NCBI GenBank assembly: GCA_002335605.1
Contig: BEDY01000002.1
Location: forward strand, 1,860,001-1,924,000
Source of the DNA: Prillingera fragicola
Lineage: Eukaryota; Basidiomycota; Tremellomycetes; Trichosporonales; Trichosporonaceae
Length of the DNA stretch: 64,000 nt
Direction of reading: 5' to 3'
Shown here piece by piece: positions 1 through 11,016 of the stretch. The notes under the pieces are model-generated. The model made no database searches. It was not told the DNA's origin and worked only from the letters and a program-made list of their open reading frames with translations. The stretch's first letter is position 1. Each line of letters opens with the position of its first letter. Both the position numbers and the translations under genes were made by a program.

Positions 1-1
1 G

Positions 2-808
2 GACCCTCCCGCCGACGCCCCCGTCAAGTCTCTCTACCGGGCCGGCCAAGCCCTCGCTGCGCTGGACAAGTGGGACGAGGCCGCCGACGTCGTCGCGCGT
101 GGCCGCAAGCTGCCAGGTTGGGCCGGCGACAAGCAATGGGACGAGCTGTCTGCGCGTGTCGACAAAGGCCAAAAAGCCTCCAGCGAGCGCAAGGAGCGCG
201 AGCGCCGCAAGACGCTCATGGAGTTTGCCAAGAAGCGCGCACTCTCGGCCCGCGGCCTGGTCGTGCGCCGCACAAACTCGCCGCCGGATAACCCTCACCC
301 CCTCGATTTTGACCCCGACAACCTCCCCCCAGCCATGGCGCTGTACCCCCCCGAGGTGGCTTCGACATGGACGCCGCCACCGGCCCACACCCCGCTAGTC
401 TTCCCTGTGTTCTTGCTGTACCCACAGCACAACCAGAGCGACCTCATTACGCATTTCCACGAGGACACGAGTTTCGACGACCAGCTGGCCGTCATCTTCC
501 CCTCGTCCCCTGCTGCGGTCGGATCACCGGGGCACCCCGTCTGGTCGCCGTGGGACGAGAAGCGCGAGTACTACACCGACAACCTCGCGGTGTACGTCGA
601 GACGCACGGGAAGCGGCTCCTCAAGGTCGGAAAGGGCATTACGCTGCGTGAAGTGCTGGCAAAGGCGTTCAAGCCTGCCGAGGGGGGCAAGGATGCAGAT
701 GGCGTCGTGCTGCAGGATGGATTGTTGAGTTTTGTCGTCCTTGTTAAAGGAAAAGAGGAGAAGGAGTGGATTGAGAACTTTAAAAGGATACGGGATGGTA
801 AGAAATAG
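2..808 (+). CDS. CNS1: Hsp70/Hsp90 co-chaperone CNS1/TTC4-like, 3' part
   Basis: About 268 residues are open from the window edge to the stop, so the 5' end lies outside. The first ~70 residues read as the end of a TPR array (SLYRAGQALAALDKWDEAA) followed by a basic helix. The C-terminal ~190 residues fit the Cns1/TTC4 wheel domain (FPVFLLYPQHNQSD, FHEDTSFDDQL, YYTDNLAVYVET). Cns1 is an essential cytosolic co-chaperone that binds Hsp90 and Hsp70 C-termini through its TPRs and supports eEF2 folding in yeast; that role is family knowledge. No intron is visible in this part. It converges on the next gene with about 210 bp between stops. Confidence 0.85.
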   Translation, partial: DPPADAPVKSLYRAGQALAALDKWDEAADVVARGRKLPGWAGDKQWDELSARVDKGQKASSERKERERRKTLMEFAKKRALSARGLVVRRTNSPPDNPHPLDFDPDNLPPAMALYPPEVASTWTPPPAHTPLVFPVFLLYPQHNQSDLITHFHEDTSFDDQLAVIFPSSPAAVGSPGHPVWSPWDEKREYYTDNLAVYVETHGKRLLKVGKGITLREVLAKAFKPAEGGKDADGVVLQDGLLSFVVLVKGKEEKEWIENFKRIRDGKK

Positions 809-1022
809 AGACTCTAGTGGTTGGGTCATGTATTCTTTAGATGTCTAGTGGTGGGACAAAGTGGTGCATATCGGGTACAGGGGAGTATCAACAGTGGTGT
901 GATGGACACAGGGTAGGGCAGGGCAGGCATGGCACGCGTGACCATGCGGCAGTTGATGAAGAAAGGCTACAGTTGGCAAGTTAAGATGGAGCAATAGCCG
1001 AGATTTTGTAAAGAACGCGAGA

Positions 1023-2249
1023 CTAGGTCGCGACACGCGCACGCTTGAACCCAAAGTCCTTGAGCAGCGGCTCGAGCCACTCTTTCTTGACCTCCTCGAG
1101 CGCAAGCACCTTCCGTTCCTTGAGCGTCGCGCGCTTCATTGCCGATGCGGACGGGTAGACGAGATCACGATACTTGCCCGCTGCTTCGCCTGCGCCGGCC
1201 GCTGCGGCGTGGCGGGCTGGGTCGGTTCGCGCGGCGAGATAGTCTCGCAGGTTTACGTGCGCAGTGTCTTTGAGGAGCTTACGGGCTGCGGTGAGGGATT
1301 GCGGCAGAGCGGGGAGGGGCCTTGGGTTTGACTGGGTCGGCGTTGAGCGGCCCGAGGGTGGGGTCGTCGTGCCGTCCATGGGAGGCGGGGAGGGGTATGG
1401 CGACGAGAGCGTGCTGGGCGATGAAGGCAGGTCCGCTATAGCGATGGAATCCTCAAGCTGCACGAGACCGAGCTGTTGGGTCAGCATATGCCGATGGGGT
1501 AAGCCACGTACCTCTACACACAGAGCCTGCCAGAGCCGCAGCTTATTAGCCGAGTTGGAAATGACAGACTCGGTGTCGGCGAGAAAGCTGCCATCAGTAT
1601 GCCACACCAACATGGACACGTACGAGTCAATAAAGGACTGCGCCTCAGCGGCACTGACGATACTGCCCGGTCGCAGAGCCGATGGCGACGGACGTTCAGT
1701 ACTGTCGCTGCTGCTGCTACTGTCGTCGGTTGTACGGCGGGTCAAGTGTGGTGGTGGCGGGCGACGCCTCGAGGCGCGACGCGTGCTAACCTCGTCGCGT
1801 CCGGATGCGGCAGCAAGGGGCCTGGCAGCGAATTGAAAGTGCTCGTCATCACTGTCGCTCCCACTGCCTGCCTCTCGGCGGCCGTGGCGCTTCATATAGG
1901 TCTTCATCCGCGGAGGCATCGAGACCGAGTCGCTGGGCGCGAGTGACGAGCTCGACGAGGCGCTGATCACGGATGCGGGGGGCATGACGATAATTTCAAA
2001 GGAGCCATCGCTGTTGAAACTATCGTGACGCACCGTTGGGGGTCGCGGGACGCTGGCGGCGCTGGAGGCTGGGAAAGGTGGGACGTCGCCGCTCGGTGCC
2101 GAGCTGCTGCCCACTGGCTCAATGTCCTGGCTACCGATGGCGAGGGCGTCGATGGCGCTGACGAGCTCAAAGTCGCTGGAGGCGCTGCTGATGGTTGGCG
2201 AGCTCATTGCTGGGGATGTTGGCCTGTCTGAATCAGAGAAAGTGAGCAT
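1023..2249 (-). CDS. Uncharacterised Ser/Pro-rich protein, 395 aa
   Basis: Two exons (1512-2249 and 1023-1472) separated by a 39-nt intron at 1473-1511 (GTACGT...CTGACCCAACAG). The intron has no stop and a length divisible by three, so an unspliced message would also stay open. The start chosen is the ATG at 2249 (MLTFSDSD); the frame is open further upstream but looks non-coding. Roughly the first 200 residues are low-complexity Ser, Pro and acidic runs. The more ordered part (FIDSYVSMLVWHTDG onward) and a basic C-terminus (MKRATLKERKVLALEEVKKE) suggest a small folded core. I do not recognise a family. Confidence 0.6.
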   Translation of the reverse strand: MLTFSDSDRPTSPAMSSPTISSASSDFELVSAIDALAIGSQDIEPVGSSSAPSGDVPPFPASSAASVPRPPTVRHDSFNSDGSFEIIVMPPASVISASSSSSLAPSDSVSMPPRMKTYMKRHGRREAGSGSDSDDEHFQFAARPLAAASGRDEVSTRRASRRRPPPPHLTRRTTDDSSSSSDSTERPSPSALRPGSIVSAAEAQSFIDSYVSMLVWHTDGSFLADTESVISNSANKLRLWQALCVEVRGLPHRHMLTQQLGLVQLEDSIAIADLPSSPSTLSSPYPSPPPMDGTTTPPSGRSTPTQSNPRPLPALPQSLTAARKLLKDTAHVNLRDYLAARTDPARHAAAAGAGEAAGKYRDLVYPSASAMKRATLKERKVLALEEVKKEWLEPLLKDFGFKRARVAT

Positions 2250-2680
2250 TGTGATGATTTCCACGGTTGTGTTTTGTGGACGTTGATGAATGAGTCGAGT
2301 CGGAACCAAGTCGAGTTGTTCCCAGTGGTGGGTGGATAAGGGTTGCTTGATGCTGGGCGAAGAGACACGCCGGGAGAGACAGAGTGCAATGTCAAGAGCC
2401 GTGTCCTCTTGTTCTGCTCGAGGTGTACGCCATCTAGTAGCTGTATTGCAGTCTAAACAGCCGTGTCTCTCTCCCCGTCGTCTTGCAAAGAGGTAACGCC
2501 ATTCATCAACACAAGGGACAGGCTGCTGGGTGGCAACAACGGAGTACCACCCAATCTCCGCACAAATGGACATCCCCCAATCTCCGTACCACCCTTCCTG
2601 GCAGCAGCAGCCATGAACAATGGTCACAACAGCCTTTGCAGTCTCGACATAGAAGCATTACATATAGAGCATTATAGAGC
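2250..2680. other. Divergent intergenic region, 431 bp
   Basis: Lies between the start codons of the unknown protein (minus) and the HIT hydrolase (plus), so it should hold both promoters. I see no TATA-like box or repeated motif worth naming. Confidence 0.5.
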
Positions 2681-3520
2681 ATGACAACACGACACCTCTT
2701 TTCTGTATTCGACGTCACTAGACAAGGTATGTGACAGCGATGAGAGAAAGGGAGAACAGCCGGCATCGGGACCAGCGACCGCAGAACTAAACTGACATTA
2801 CAGTCTTCTTGGAGACGGGCAGTTCACTCGGTATCGTCAACCTCAAACCATTGCGGCCGGGGCGTGAGTGTCGGCTGTGTGCTTGATCAACAGCGCTGAC
2901 AGACAGACGTGCTCATCATCTCGAAGCGCGTCGTGCCCCGCCTGGCCGACCTCGAGCTGCACGAGGTCTCGGACCTGTTCCAGACGGTGCAGCGGGTCGG
3001 ACGAGTGATCGAAAAGGCGTATTCGAGCGAAGCACTCAACATTGCTGTGCAGGTGGGTTCTCAGAAGCGTCCACCTTACCCGAGCTAGCCGGTCCGACCA
3101 GCCCAGCTGTTGCCCATCAAACACCTCGCCGATCTGTCGCAGCAGCTGACGCTCCAGGACGGCATCGCTGCCGGCCAGTCTGTCCCGCACGTCCACGTCC
3201 ACATTATCCCGCGGCTAGCGACAGATTTCGGCGGCGTGACCGACAAGGTGTATCCAGAACTAGAGCGGAACGAGTCCCGGCTGCTGTCCGACTTGGCACA
3301 CCACCGCGCGCGGTCTGCGCGCGAGACACCGGGCGAGAACGGCGCGACGTCCGGGGACGGCGGGCATACGACTGCCGAGGTGCTTGCGGCTGCTGCGAGG
3401 GAAAAGAGGGAGCGGGACGGGTGGCAGGTGCCGAAGGACGAGGAGCGGAAACCGCGGACGGCGGCTGAGATGGAGAAGGAGGCGTCTTGGTTGCGGACCT
3501 TGATGGATGTCAGGGGTTAG
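2681..3520 (+). CDS. HNT2: FHIT/HNT2-like HIT-family diadenosine polyphosphate hydrolase
   Basis: Four exons: 2681-2726, 2804-2863, 2907-3052 and 3158-3520, giving 204 residues. Conserved features are the N-terminal F-x-V-T/F-L segment, SLGIVNLKPLRPGHVLIISK, ALNIAVQDG and the catalytic triad HVHVHII; the middle His is the nucleophile in this family. FHIT-type enzymes cleave Ap3A/Ap4A to AMP plus ADP or ATP. The C-terminal ~70 residues are charged, as in fungal Hnt2 proteins. Introns 1 and 3 (77 and 105 nt) are long for this window. The gene converges on the MFS transporter with 165 bp between stops. Confidence 0.88.
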
Positions 3521-3685
3521 AGACAGGACGCAGGCGTCTTGGTAGAAGCATGGGCATGGCATGCTCGGTGGGTGTGCGTGGCAGGTCTGTCGATGGACAT
3601 TATTCACAACAGCCAACCGGCGTCTGACCGCTGACTGCTCACCAATGCTCACTAGTACATTATAACCGTCACATTTCACTAGCCA

Positions 3686-5812
3686 CTACGCTTTAACCCC
3701 AATCTCCCTCCTGACCTTCTCCTCGACCTCTGCGGCCTTTGCAGCAAGCACCTCATCGCTCGCCTCGTCGGCACCCCTAAACCGCACCTCCTTGTGGGTT
3801 TCGACGGTATTATGCGCCACACCGAGGTAAAACTCCTTTGTCAACATTCCCGCCACAAGCGCAAGCATGGACGTGATCAGCGCGCCAATGTACAGCCCGC
3901 GCAGACTCTCAGTGTAGGCGCGGTTGATGAGGTCGGCCGGCTGGGCGGCGCGCGCGACGACAATGGACCCGAAGATCTCGGCGCGCTCGGTCGCATCGTA
4001 CACGTCGCCGAGGTAGCGTTCGAGGCGCATCGGGACCTGGTGGTTCCACACTGCGCCCGAGATGGCGGACGCGACGCTGCCGCCGAGCGACGTCCAGAGG
4101 CTCAGGATGGCCATGGCGAGCGCCATGTCCGTGTGCGGCACCGAGCCCTGGGACGCAACCTGGGTGGAGATGACGGTGATGGCGCCGCCGATGGAGCAGA
4201 GGACGCGCGACATGATGAGCACGGCGTCCGACTGGTTGCCGTTTACCGCCATAAAGTTTATGCCCTCGCCGATGACGCGGATCGCGAGGCCGGTCAGCTG
4301 GATCGCCTTGTATCGGTGCGTGTACCGCTGGACGAGGCCTGCGAGGACGGCAAAGCCGCACAGGCCGACGGCTGTGGTGTGAGCTTGGTTGGCCACGAGG
4401 CGACGTACTCATAATGTTTCCAAAGTAGGTGTAATCCCTGTCGGACCACTCGGGCTTGATAATGTAGACCCACGAGAGATAGTATGTGTCGACGAGGTAG
4501 CCTGAAAAGTAGTATAGGAAATCAATGGCAATGCAGCACAAAAAGGTCCGGTTCATGACCCGGCGAGGCATGATGGGGTGCGTGGCAAACTTCCACTCCC
4601 AGACACAGGTCGCGATGAAGAGCACGCCGCCGCAGCAGTACATGGCGATGAGGGACGCTGGCGGTCAGCAACTAGCTGCCACCGGACTCACGGTTCGTGT
4701 ATCCGCCCACAGCGGTAGAGCTGAGGGTAGCCGGGGCGAGAAGGCATGCAAACGAGAAACCCAGAAGCAAGAGCCCAAACGCGTCCATCTGGACACAATA
4801 GTGGAGGACATTCTGGGTCCAGCTCCGCTGCGGCCCGTTGATGCCTGCCAGGACTTGGCGGCGGGCATACGACGACGAAGCGATGGAGAGAGCGCCGAGG
4901 CGCTTGGCCCGGCGGTCGCCCCAGAACATGACGCCGATCGCGGGCGAAATGCACACCGGGACCATGATGATGAACATGCCGTACTGGCCGTCAGCGCGCG
5001 TACGAGCTAAAGGACTTACACCCCACCGCCAGCCGTCCTGCGAGAACCCGCTGATGCCGCTCGTAATGTACCCTGCGACGAACGCGTTGAGTACCCAGGG
5101 CAGAGAGTAGGCGCCCTGCACGGCGCCGCGCCACTGGAGGCTCGTAATGTCCGCAATGAGGATACCGACGACCTGGTTGATGCCCGTGTTGCCCAGGGTG
5201 TAGATGACCATGCCGCCGACGACGGCCTCGACGTTCTTGCTCGATGCGACGATAATGTAGCCTAGCGCGTAGAAGAAGACGGACACGGTCAGGGCCATGG
5301 GGCGCGAGGACAGGTCGGCGATCTGGGGTCAGCTGGGTTGTTGATGGTGGTATACCTTGGCAATGAACGGCTGGGCGACCGCGGCCATGATGGCGTTGAC
5401 GACCGAGATGGTGGCAACGATAGTGTGCTGAGAGTATGACGAGGTGGCAAACGAGGCGTCTGGATGTCAGGTCTGGCTCGACGCGCTCGACTCACAGATG
5501 TAGGTAGTGCTCTGGCTGAGTGTGTAGACGTAGCACACGAGCGCGATAGAGCCCCAGAGAAGCCACAGCTTCCAGCCCTTGCCAAAGACGAGATCTGCCG
5601 GCATCAGTCTCTACTCCCAAGGTAGTCGCCTAGGACCCACAAAGAGCCTCAATCTTGGTGACGCCAATAGCCTGCTCGACCGAGCTGGGGCTGTCGGGGC
5701 GCGGAGCCTCAATGTCGATCGACTGCTCATTTTCCTTTTCAATGTTGGCGTTCTCAGTCACGGTAGCCGCAATGGGCGCCACCATGGTCTGTTCGACCGA
5801 CGCGCGGTTCAT
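3686..5812 (-). CDS. MFS siderophore-iron transporter (SIT/ARN family)
   Basis: A multi-exon gene starting at the ATG at 5812 (MNRASVEQTM). The N-terminal ~55 residues are a soluble, acidic tail, followed by about 12-14 membrane segments. Diagnostic stretches are WKLWLLWGSIALVCYVYTLS, GFSQDGWRWG, YYLSWVYIIKPEWSDRDYT and QMDAFGLLLLGFSFACLLAP, which match fungal siderophore:H+ symporters (Sit1/Arn/MirB group). It should import ferric siderophores at the plasma membrane or endosome. One intron of 36 nt after GWRWG is in frame and stop-free. An ATCAGATAA site 270 bp upstream of the ATG matches the iron-responsive GATA-factor consensus. The siderophore substrate cannot be told from sequence. Confidence 0.85.
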
Positions 5813-6924
5813 GTCGTTTGTAGCTTGTGTGTTCAGCAGAGCTCAGAGGTCCACGGCGGCGACCCTGCTGCTGGTTTTTGGTTTTTATACTCCTTCGCCT
5901 TGGCTGAAGCTTTTTTCTGTCTGCGGGATATCCGCCGCTGTCGTCGTGAGGTCTATAGGCTCAAATTCCAGGCTCCAGAGTGCCGAGACCAAGCGAGTAT
6001 CCCCGGAACGTGCCAAGAAAAGCCGCAGTTACCATGATGAGCTCTGGACCAGAGGCAGGAGGAGGATGGAATTTCTGTGCAATCAGATAAACCCTCTCGG
6101 ACCTTTTCCCTCCATCGGCCTACATTATCGGCCGTAAATGTTCCATCCTCCCTGAGATTCCAGCAATCTGGTACACCTCTGGCCTCTGCTCGCATGCTCG
6201 ACTGCCTGCTCGCGATTCCACGTGCATAACCGCCAGCGGCGGCACGACGGCCCCCGAAGGTATGCAGCGCACAGGGCAGTGGCGCCGGAGGGCTTGGGCA
6301 TTTACGGTTGGGCCGTGGTGGTGTGATCGCAAAGTTCAAAATCCCCTGCAACACGAGTCTCGATGCTCTTGCACCCTTGGTCACTCCCTTTACGCAGCAT
6401 TGTAAAGCACGCTGTTTCGGTTTCTTGGCAGCCTTGGCAGTGGCCAGGTCCGGTCGGCTCGGACGACATGGCTGGGTGGTGCGACTAACCGCATTGCATG
6501 GGCTCGGAGAGCTCGTTCGTGTTGGGTCGGAGCGTCTACCAGGCGGTGAGCTGTCCGATTTCGGATGCGGCCGTCCACCTTGCATTATTGTTGTCTGTTT
6601 TTAGCAGGGGGGAGCGCACGGGGTCAAGGGTTGACAGTTGCAGAGAGAGCAGTGTGCGTGCAAGCGTCATGAGTCTGTTAGCACTTAGGTACGGCGCCAA
6701 CGGTGTGCGGGAACGCTGTCCTCGTCCTTCTTTGGTGGCCAAGCCCGACACCTTGCCCCGTCATGCTGCAGCATCCCGATCTGGCGAGGTGTACAACATA
6801 CAGATTTCATAGCAATTCAACAACTTTACAACAGGGGTGTACGTCGCAGTCCAACACCAGAGCATAGCATCACACAGACTCGTTCACGGTTACCGAACAG
6901 TCGAACAACTCGGCTCTCATCGGT
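5813..6924. other. Intergenic region upstream of siderophore transporter
   Basis: About 1.1 kb between the transporter ATG and the 3' end of the small membrane protein gene. Apart from the GATA-type sites at 6082-6090 and 6125-6130 I see no gene; short open frames here have no plausible exon structure. Confidence 0.5.
6082..6090 (+). promoter_or_regulatory. Iron-GATA-factor-type site ATCAGATAA
   Basis: Exact match to the ATCWGATAA element bound by SreA/Urbs1/Fep1-type GATA repressors in filamentous and basidiomycete fungi. It lies 270 bp upstream of the siderophore transporter ATG, a gene class these factors repress under iron sufficiency. A second, weaker CGATAA core is on the minus strand at 6125-6130. 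Binding is inferred. Confidence 0.5.
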
Positions 6925-7617
6925 TCAAGGCATCCCATCGGCCGACTCTTCTGAATGTGCTGTTCCCCTAGTCCGTCAGCACTACTGTCACTGTTCTAGC
7001 CACCCGGCAGACTCACATTAAAGCCCACTCATCCTCCGGAACCTTGGAAGAGTAAAGGGGAAGAGTGCTCGTGCTCGTCAACACCGACATTGTGTCGTCG
7101 GCATCCTTCCCCTTTTTGACCTCGGTTCCCTCCTCACCATGAGCTGCCACATACGCAGCGTAGGCATCATAAGCGTCCATCTCCACATCAGGACCTTTGA
7201 CACGCTGACGGCGGAGACGCGAGCCAAGAGTGGTAAACCCCGCCACGAGGGTGCTCCACGCTGCACCCGCTCGGTCAGTCAAGCTGGTGCCAGGAGGCCG
7301 GTACGACACTCCAGTGAGATCAGAGAATCCGAGTTGCACGACGGGCTGGGGCGCGGGTGCCGGAGCCGGAACTGGGATGATGCTTGGCGTGGATGCTGCA
7401 CGGGTCTCGGTTCGTTTGCGTGGCACGCTGCTGTGGTTTCTTTTGATTGTGCGCTGCGGGATGGTCAGGCCATGAACAGCAGACGAGAGGGATTATCACG
7501 TACAAGTTTGGTGTAGACGACGACAAAAAGGAGAAAAAGTAGATACAAACCAAGAGTCGGGCATAGCAATACCATCAAGACGTGGAAAGCTATCCCTGCT
7601 GCAGGAGACATGGCCAT
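6925..7617 (-). CDS. Small single-pass membrane protein, unknown
   Basis: Starts at the ATG at 7617 in a strong context (CACCATGG). Exon 1 (7504-7617) encodes one hydrophobic segment (FHVLMVLLCPTLGLYLLF...), then a 50-nt intron (7454-7503), then a cytosolic-looking Pro/Ala- and Arg-rich stretch. The frame reaches a stop at 7013 (EDEWALM). However, the TGA is inside a perfect GTGAGT donor, and a 49-nt intron ending CTGACGGACTAG would extend the protein to 6925 (LMGTAHSEESADGMP); I prefer the spliced form. No family recognised. A type III or tail-exposed membrane protein is plausible. Confidence 0.5.
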
Positions 7618-8125
7618 GGTGAGTGGGGGCAGTAGGAAAGAGTCGCAAGTCGTGAGCAGATGAACAACACTGTGCGAACAAGATCGGCGGGGTGTTGGGG
7701 GTATTTGTATGTATGCCTTGTTGATTCACTGGCACGCTCACATGGGTGACTGTATCACAGGATAGTTAACGTTGAACAGCCGATGAGCTGTGCGCCATGC
7801 ATGCATAGATGCACTGTCACTGTGCGGCTGTGCGGCACAAGCAGCGGCGCCGAAGCAGATAAGCTCACATTGCCACAGCATACCTGTCGTACCTGACCGC
7901 TGACCGCTGACGTGATAACGTCCAGTTGGCGCTCGGCAAAGTCGTCTTCGGATCATCTGCTGTGCAGGAGTGCATGTAAGTAAGTGCATGGGCATCCATG
8001 ACCATGACTCGCTTAGGCCAAAGGCAGCCACGGCAACGTCCATAAGCGTTGCAGGGCTGTAGTGCAGCCTTCGCCACTCCACCGGCCTGGTCCACCACCC
8101 AACTGAGCCACAGGACCTGACCCGC
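7618..8125. other. Intergenic region, 508 bp
   Basis: Upstream of the small membrane protein and downstream of proline dehydrogenase. No gene or repeat seen. Confidence 0.5.
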
Positions 8126-10046
8126 CTATTCATAGTCATAAAACGGCACATAACGACGCAGCAGCTCGCGTCCAATACGCCTACGTTCCGACACTGCTCC
8201 GCCCCTTCCCTCCATGACAGTCTTGTTCTCGAGCGCACGGCGGGACAGGAAGGGAATGGCTTGCTCAAAGTCGCCATAGCTCACCGACTGCCGTGTCAGC
8301 TTTGCTCGCACGAGCGACACACCTTGCACACGACCGGGAGGCCGTTCTCCGCCTTGAGCGTCGCGACGATCCTGTTGGTCAGGTTGTCTTTCATGCCTGC
8401 CTACGTCAGCCTAGCACGCTAGGAGGGCACGTACCGAAGAGCTGGGCAAATGCGACCCTATTCGCCGCGTCGTCGCTCAACACCAGCGACCCGTTGTCGT
8501 CGGGCACACCAAGCCCGAGCTCCTGGATCAGCTTGACCCCCTCGTCCACGCTGATCTCATTGTGGGTGGCCCAGATCGCGGCTACGTCGGCATTTTTCTC
8601 TGAGTCATCCAGGCGCGACTTTATCGCCCCAAGACCAACAGCCATGCCGCGGTGATACGACGCGTCCGTCTCGGCCTTGGTAGACCACACCGGTGCCGGG
8701 CCACCGAGGCCACGACTAGCCCACCGCGCGTTCTCGTAAGGGTGGTACGCCCCGCGGACCTGCTTGAAGATCAGCTTGTATCCGCCGGCGTGGGCGCGGT
8801 CGAGCTGAGACTTTATGAGGTCGGTGTTGCTGCCGTCAGCTTTCGTGTGGTGTAGGCCATGGCTTACCGGCGCAGATAGGCTTGGAAGCTAGCACACACT
8901 ATGGGCGGGCCATGGCCAGTGTTGAACTCGCGCATGAGCTGTTCGGTGAAGACGTCGATCGCCGGCTGGTACCTGTCTGTCAGTGTCGGTCTGCAGGAGG
9001 CTGTACGCACCAAGTTTGCTCGGCGTCGACGATAATGCGCACGCCGTACCGTTGGCCCTGTGTCATGATAGCCTTCAAGTCGTTGTTGAGCTTGTGGAGC
9101 GCTGCGAGGTCGTCTTGGCTGAGCTTGGCCGAGTACAGCGCCTCGGCATCCCCGTCCTGCGGTACACCGGGAAAGTGGGTCTGTGGGCCCGTCCTCGCGT
9201 CAAGAATCTGCGTGCTTGCCCTCTCGATCACTTCTGGATCACTCGTAAGGCCTGTGAGCTTGATACGGACCCAGCACCGAGTGTCTCCGGCGGCTACGTC
9301 GCTAGGTGCAGTGTGCTGGATACCAAAGGTACCAATAGCCTTGATGGCATGCAGAGTCTCGTCAATCTGTGCTTTGAGCACCGAAGCGGGCACAGTCGAG
9401 CCATCATGCCTGGCCTCGAGGTTGTAGCCACAGAGAGTACCGATTCCATTACTCCTGAGCGGGGCCCAGGCCACCTCCTCGGCCTCTGCTGTCGTCTCCC
9501 CGGCAAGGAAGTGGCGGAAGAATGTGTGGCGCACAACGCTATCGGCGACCAGGGAGACGAGGGGGAGTGAATGGAAAAAGTAGAATAGGGATTCGGACCA
9601 TTCTATTAACAGCGGCTGCGAGACAAAGGCGTATGCTCTGCGCTCATGTTAGCGATGGTACGGTCAAGGAGGAATGGCACGTACAGCCAGCCATTAAGGA
9701 GTGTGCCAGTGGAGACCTGGGCGAGATACTTCTTGTCTGCGGGGTTGGCTCGGTCCAGGATTGGATCGGGTTCACGAGGGAACAAAAGCAATGCACCCCC
9801 AAGAAGAACAGTGCCTGCACCTAAGGCAAGTCCAAGTTTGGAGTTGCGAGGGAGAGTCTGAAAGCGGCTTGCGGCAGGGCGATAGACCTGGTCGAGAATG
9901 GCAGTGGAGAAGCGTCTGTTGGGTTTTGGTGTGTTTGTCGCAACCCTTCGTGCATTGATTGTCAAGGCTTGCCGAATTGGTAGTACCGAATTGATCTTGG
10001 ATATTTGGAAAGAGAGCAGGGGCCGTGTGCGAGTGAGAAGAAACAT
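8126..10046 (-). CDS. PUT1: Proline dehydrogenase, mitochondrial (PUT1/PRODH)
   Basis: Oxidises L-proline to pyrroline-5-carboxylate with FAD, passing electrons to the respiratory chain at the mitochondrial inner membrane. The N-terminus (MFLLTRTRPLLSF, Arg/Ser-rich) is a mitochondrial presequence, followed by a hydrophobic segment. The PRODH barrel shows YGVRIIVDAEQTW, KLIFKQVRGAYHPYEN, ATHNE and the C-terminal IPFLSRRALENK. The start is the ATG at 10046. Several introns are present, including one of 47 nt near 9.65 kb and one of 35 nt near the 3' end (GTGTGT...CTGACACGGCAG) that joins VVCK to SVSYGDFEQ. Three TCGG-N5-CCGA palindromes lie 86-237 bp upstream of the ATG. Confidence 0.9.
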
Positions 10047-10131
10047 GATGGGCTGGGTTGAACAGCACACGCAGATGCGAGAGTTTTGTGCACCCAGGAT
10101 TCACCGGGCTTGTCCGGCAGAGTGCACGTAT

Positions 10132-10283
10132 CTCGGCGTCGCCGAGCTCCAAGGTTCTTGGCCTCTAGTCACGAGTCACATAGTGCCTACGTTCAGGTCA
10201 GGTGGGCACGAACCTGCAGTTATCTGGGGAGGTGCTCCAGACTGTCTATCTCGGTGGGGCCGAGGCGGTTCGGCGGCGCCGAA
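10132..10283. promoter_or_regulatory. Three CGG-N5-CCG palindromes upstream of PUT1
   Basis: Sites at 10132-10146 (CTCGGCGTCGCCGAG, perfect palindrome), 10250-10264 (CTCGGTGGGGCCGAG) and 10269-10283 (TTCGGCGGCGCCGAA). All fit YTCGG-N5-CCGAR. Inverted CGG triplets with fixed spacing are the classic target of Zn2Cys6 dimers. The same element occurs three times in each of two other promoters of this block (11.2 and 16.0 kb). Binding by the factor encoded at 16.2 kb is inferred. Confidence 0.6.
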
Positions 10284-10500
10284 AAGATGGCCGTGTCCGG
10301 CTTGGGTGTTGTTTTCATTGCCAGAACGGCGCTATCTGCAGTTTGTACTGGAAGGGAAACTTAGGAGTCACTTTAACAAAGATGAGAGCATCTGGAGAAG
10401 CTGTGAATGCATCTCCAACGAACGTAACAACCAGCGAACGCATCAAGGAAAAGGCCACACTATTCAAATGATTCATTTCGCAGCTACAAACATTTATCGA

Positions 10501-11016
10501 CTAGTTTAAAGCAGCGATCACGTCCATTCCGAGAGTAGCCCCCTTGGGAAGGTCTAGAATCTTGACAGTCGAACGGGCAGGGCAGTGGTCTCCGAGAAAC
10601 TCTCGAGTAACTTTGTTGAACGCCTCAAAGTCATCCATGTCCTATTTGTATCGTCAGTTTGGTGTGGCAGTGAGGCTTAGAGACTGACCGTCAGGAAAAT
10701 GTTTTGCTTTATGATGCGGTCGAGCGAGGATCCAGCCTTGGTGAGGATAATGTTGAGGTTGGTGTAGACGCGGCGAATCTTTTCCTCGGCATTGCCTTCA
10801 ATCAAGTGGTTGCTGACAGGGTCAAGGGGGATGATGCAGGTGCTGTACACCGTGTTGCCATGGATCATGGCGTGGACTACTGTCAGCGTTGTTGATCCTT
10901 TCAGTCCTTACCATATGGGCCAATGGTCTTGGGAGCCTCAGGAGGCGCAATGGGAATGAGAGGAACAGCAGTCACTGCAGCGTCAGTGGTGTCATGTTAC
11001 CCGGCTGGGACGCACT
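10501..11016 (-). CDS. RidA/YjgF/UK114-family enamine/imine deaminase
   Basis: Four exons: base 11016, 10912-10974, 10689-10876 and 10501-10641, giving 130 residues. RidA proteins hydrolyse reactive 2-aminoacrylate-type enamines and imines released by PLP enzymes or amino-acid oxidation. Hallmarks are KTIGPYVHAMIHGNTVYSTC, YTNLNIILTKAGSSLDRIIK, DMDDFEAFNKV and CPARSTVKILDLPKGA. The active-site Arg is in CPARST. The start codon is split: its A is the last base of a leader exon (11016) and its TG are the first bases after a 41-nt intron (10975-11015, GTGCGT...CTGACGCTGCAG), which creates CCACCATGAC after splicing. The gene lies downstream of and parallel to PUT1's promoter and diverges from the permease. 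Confidence 0.85.
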
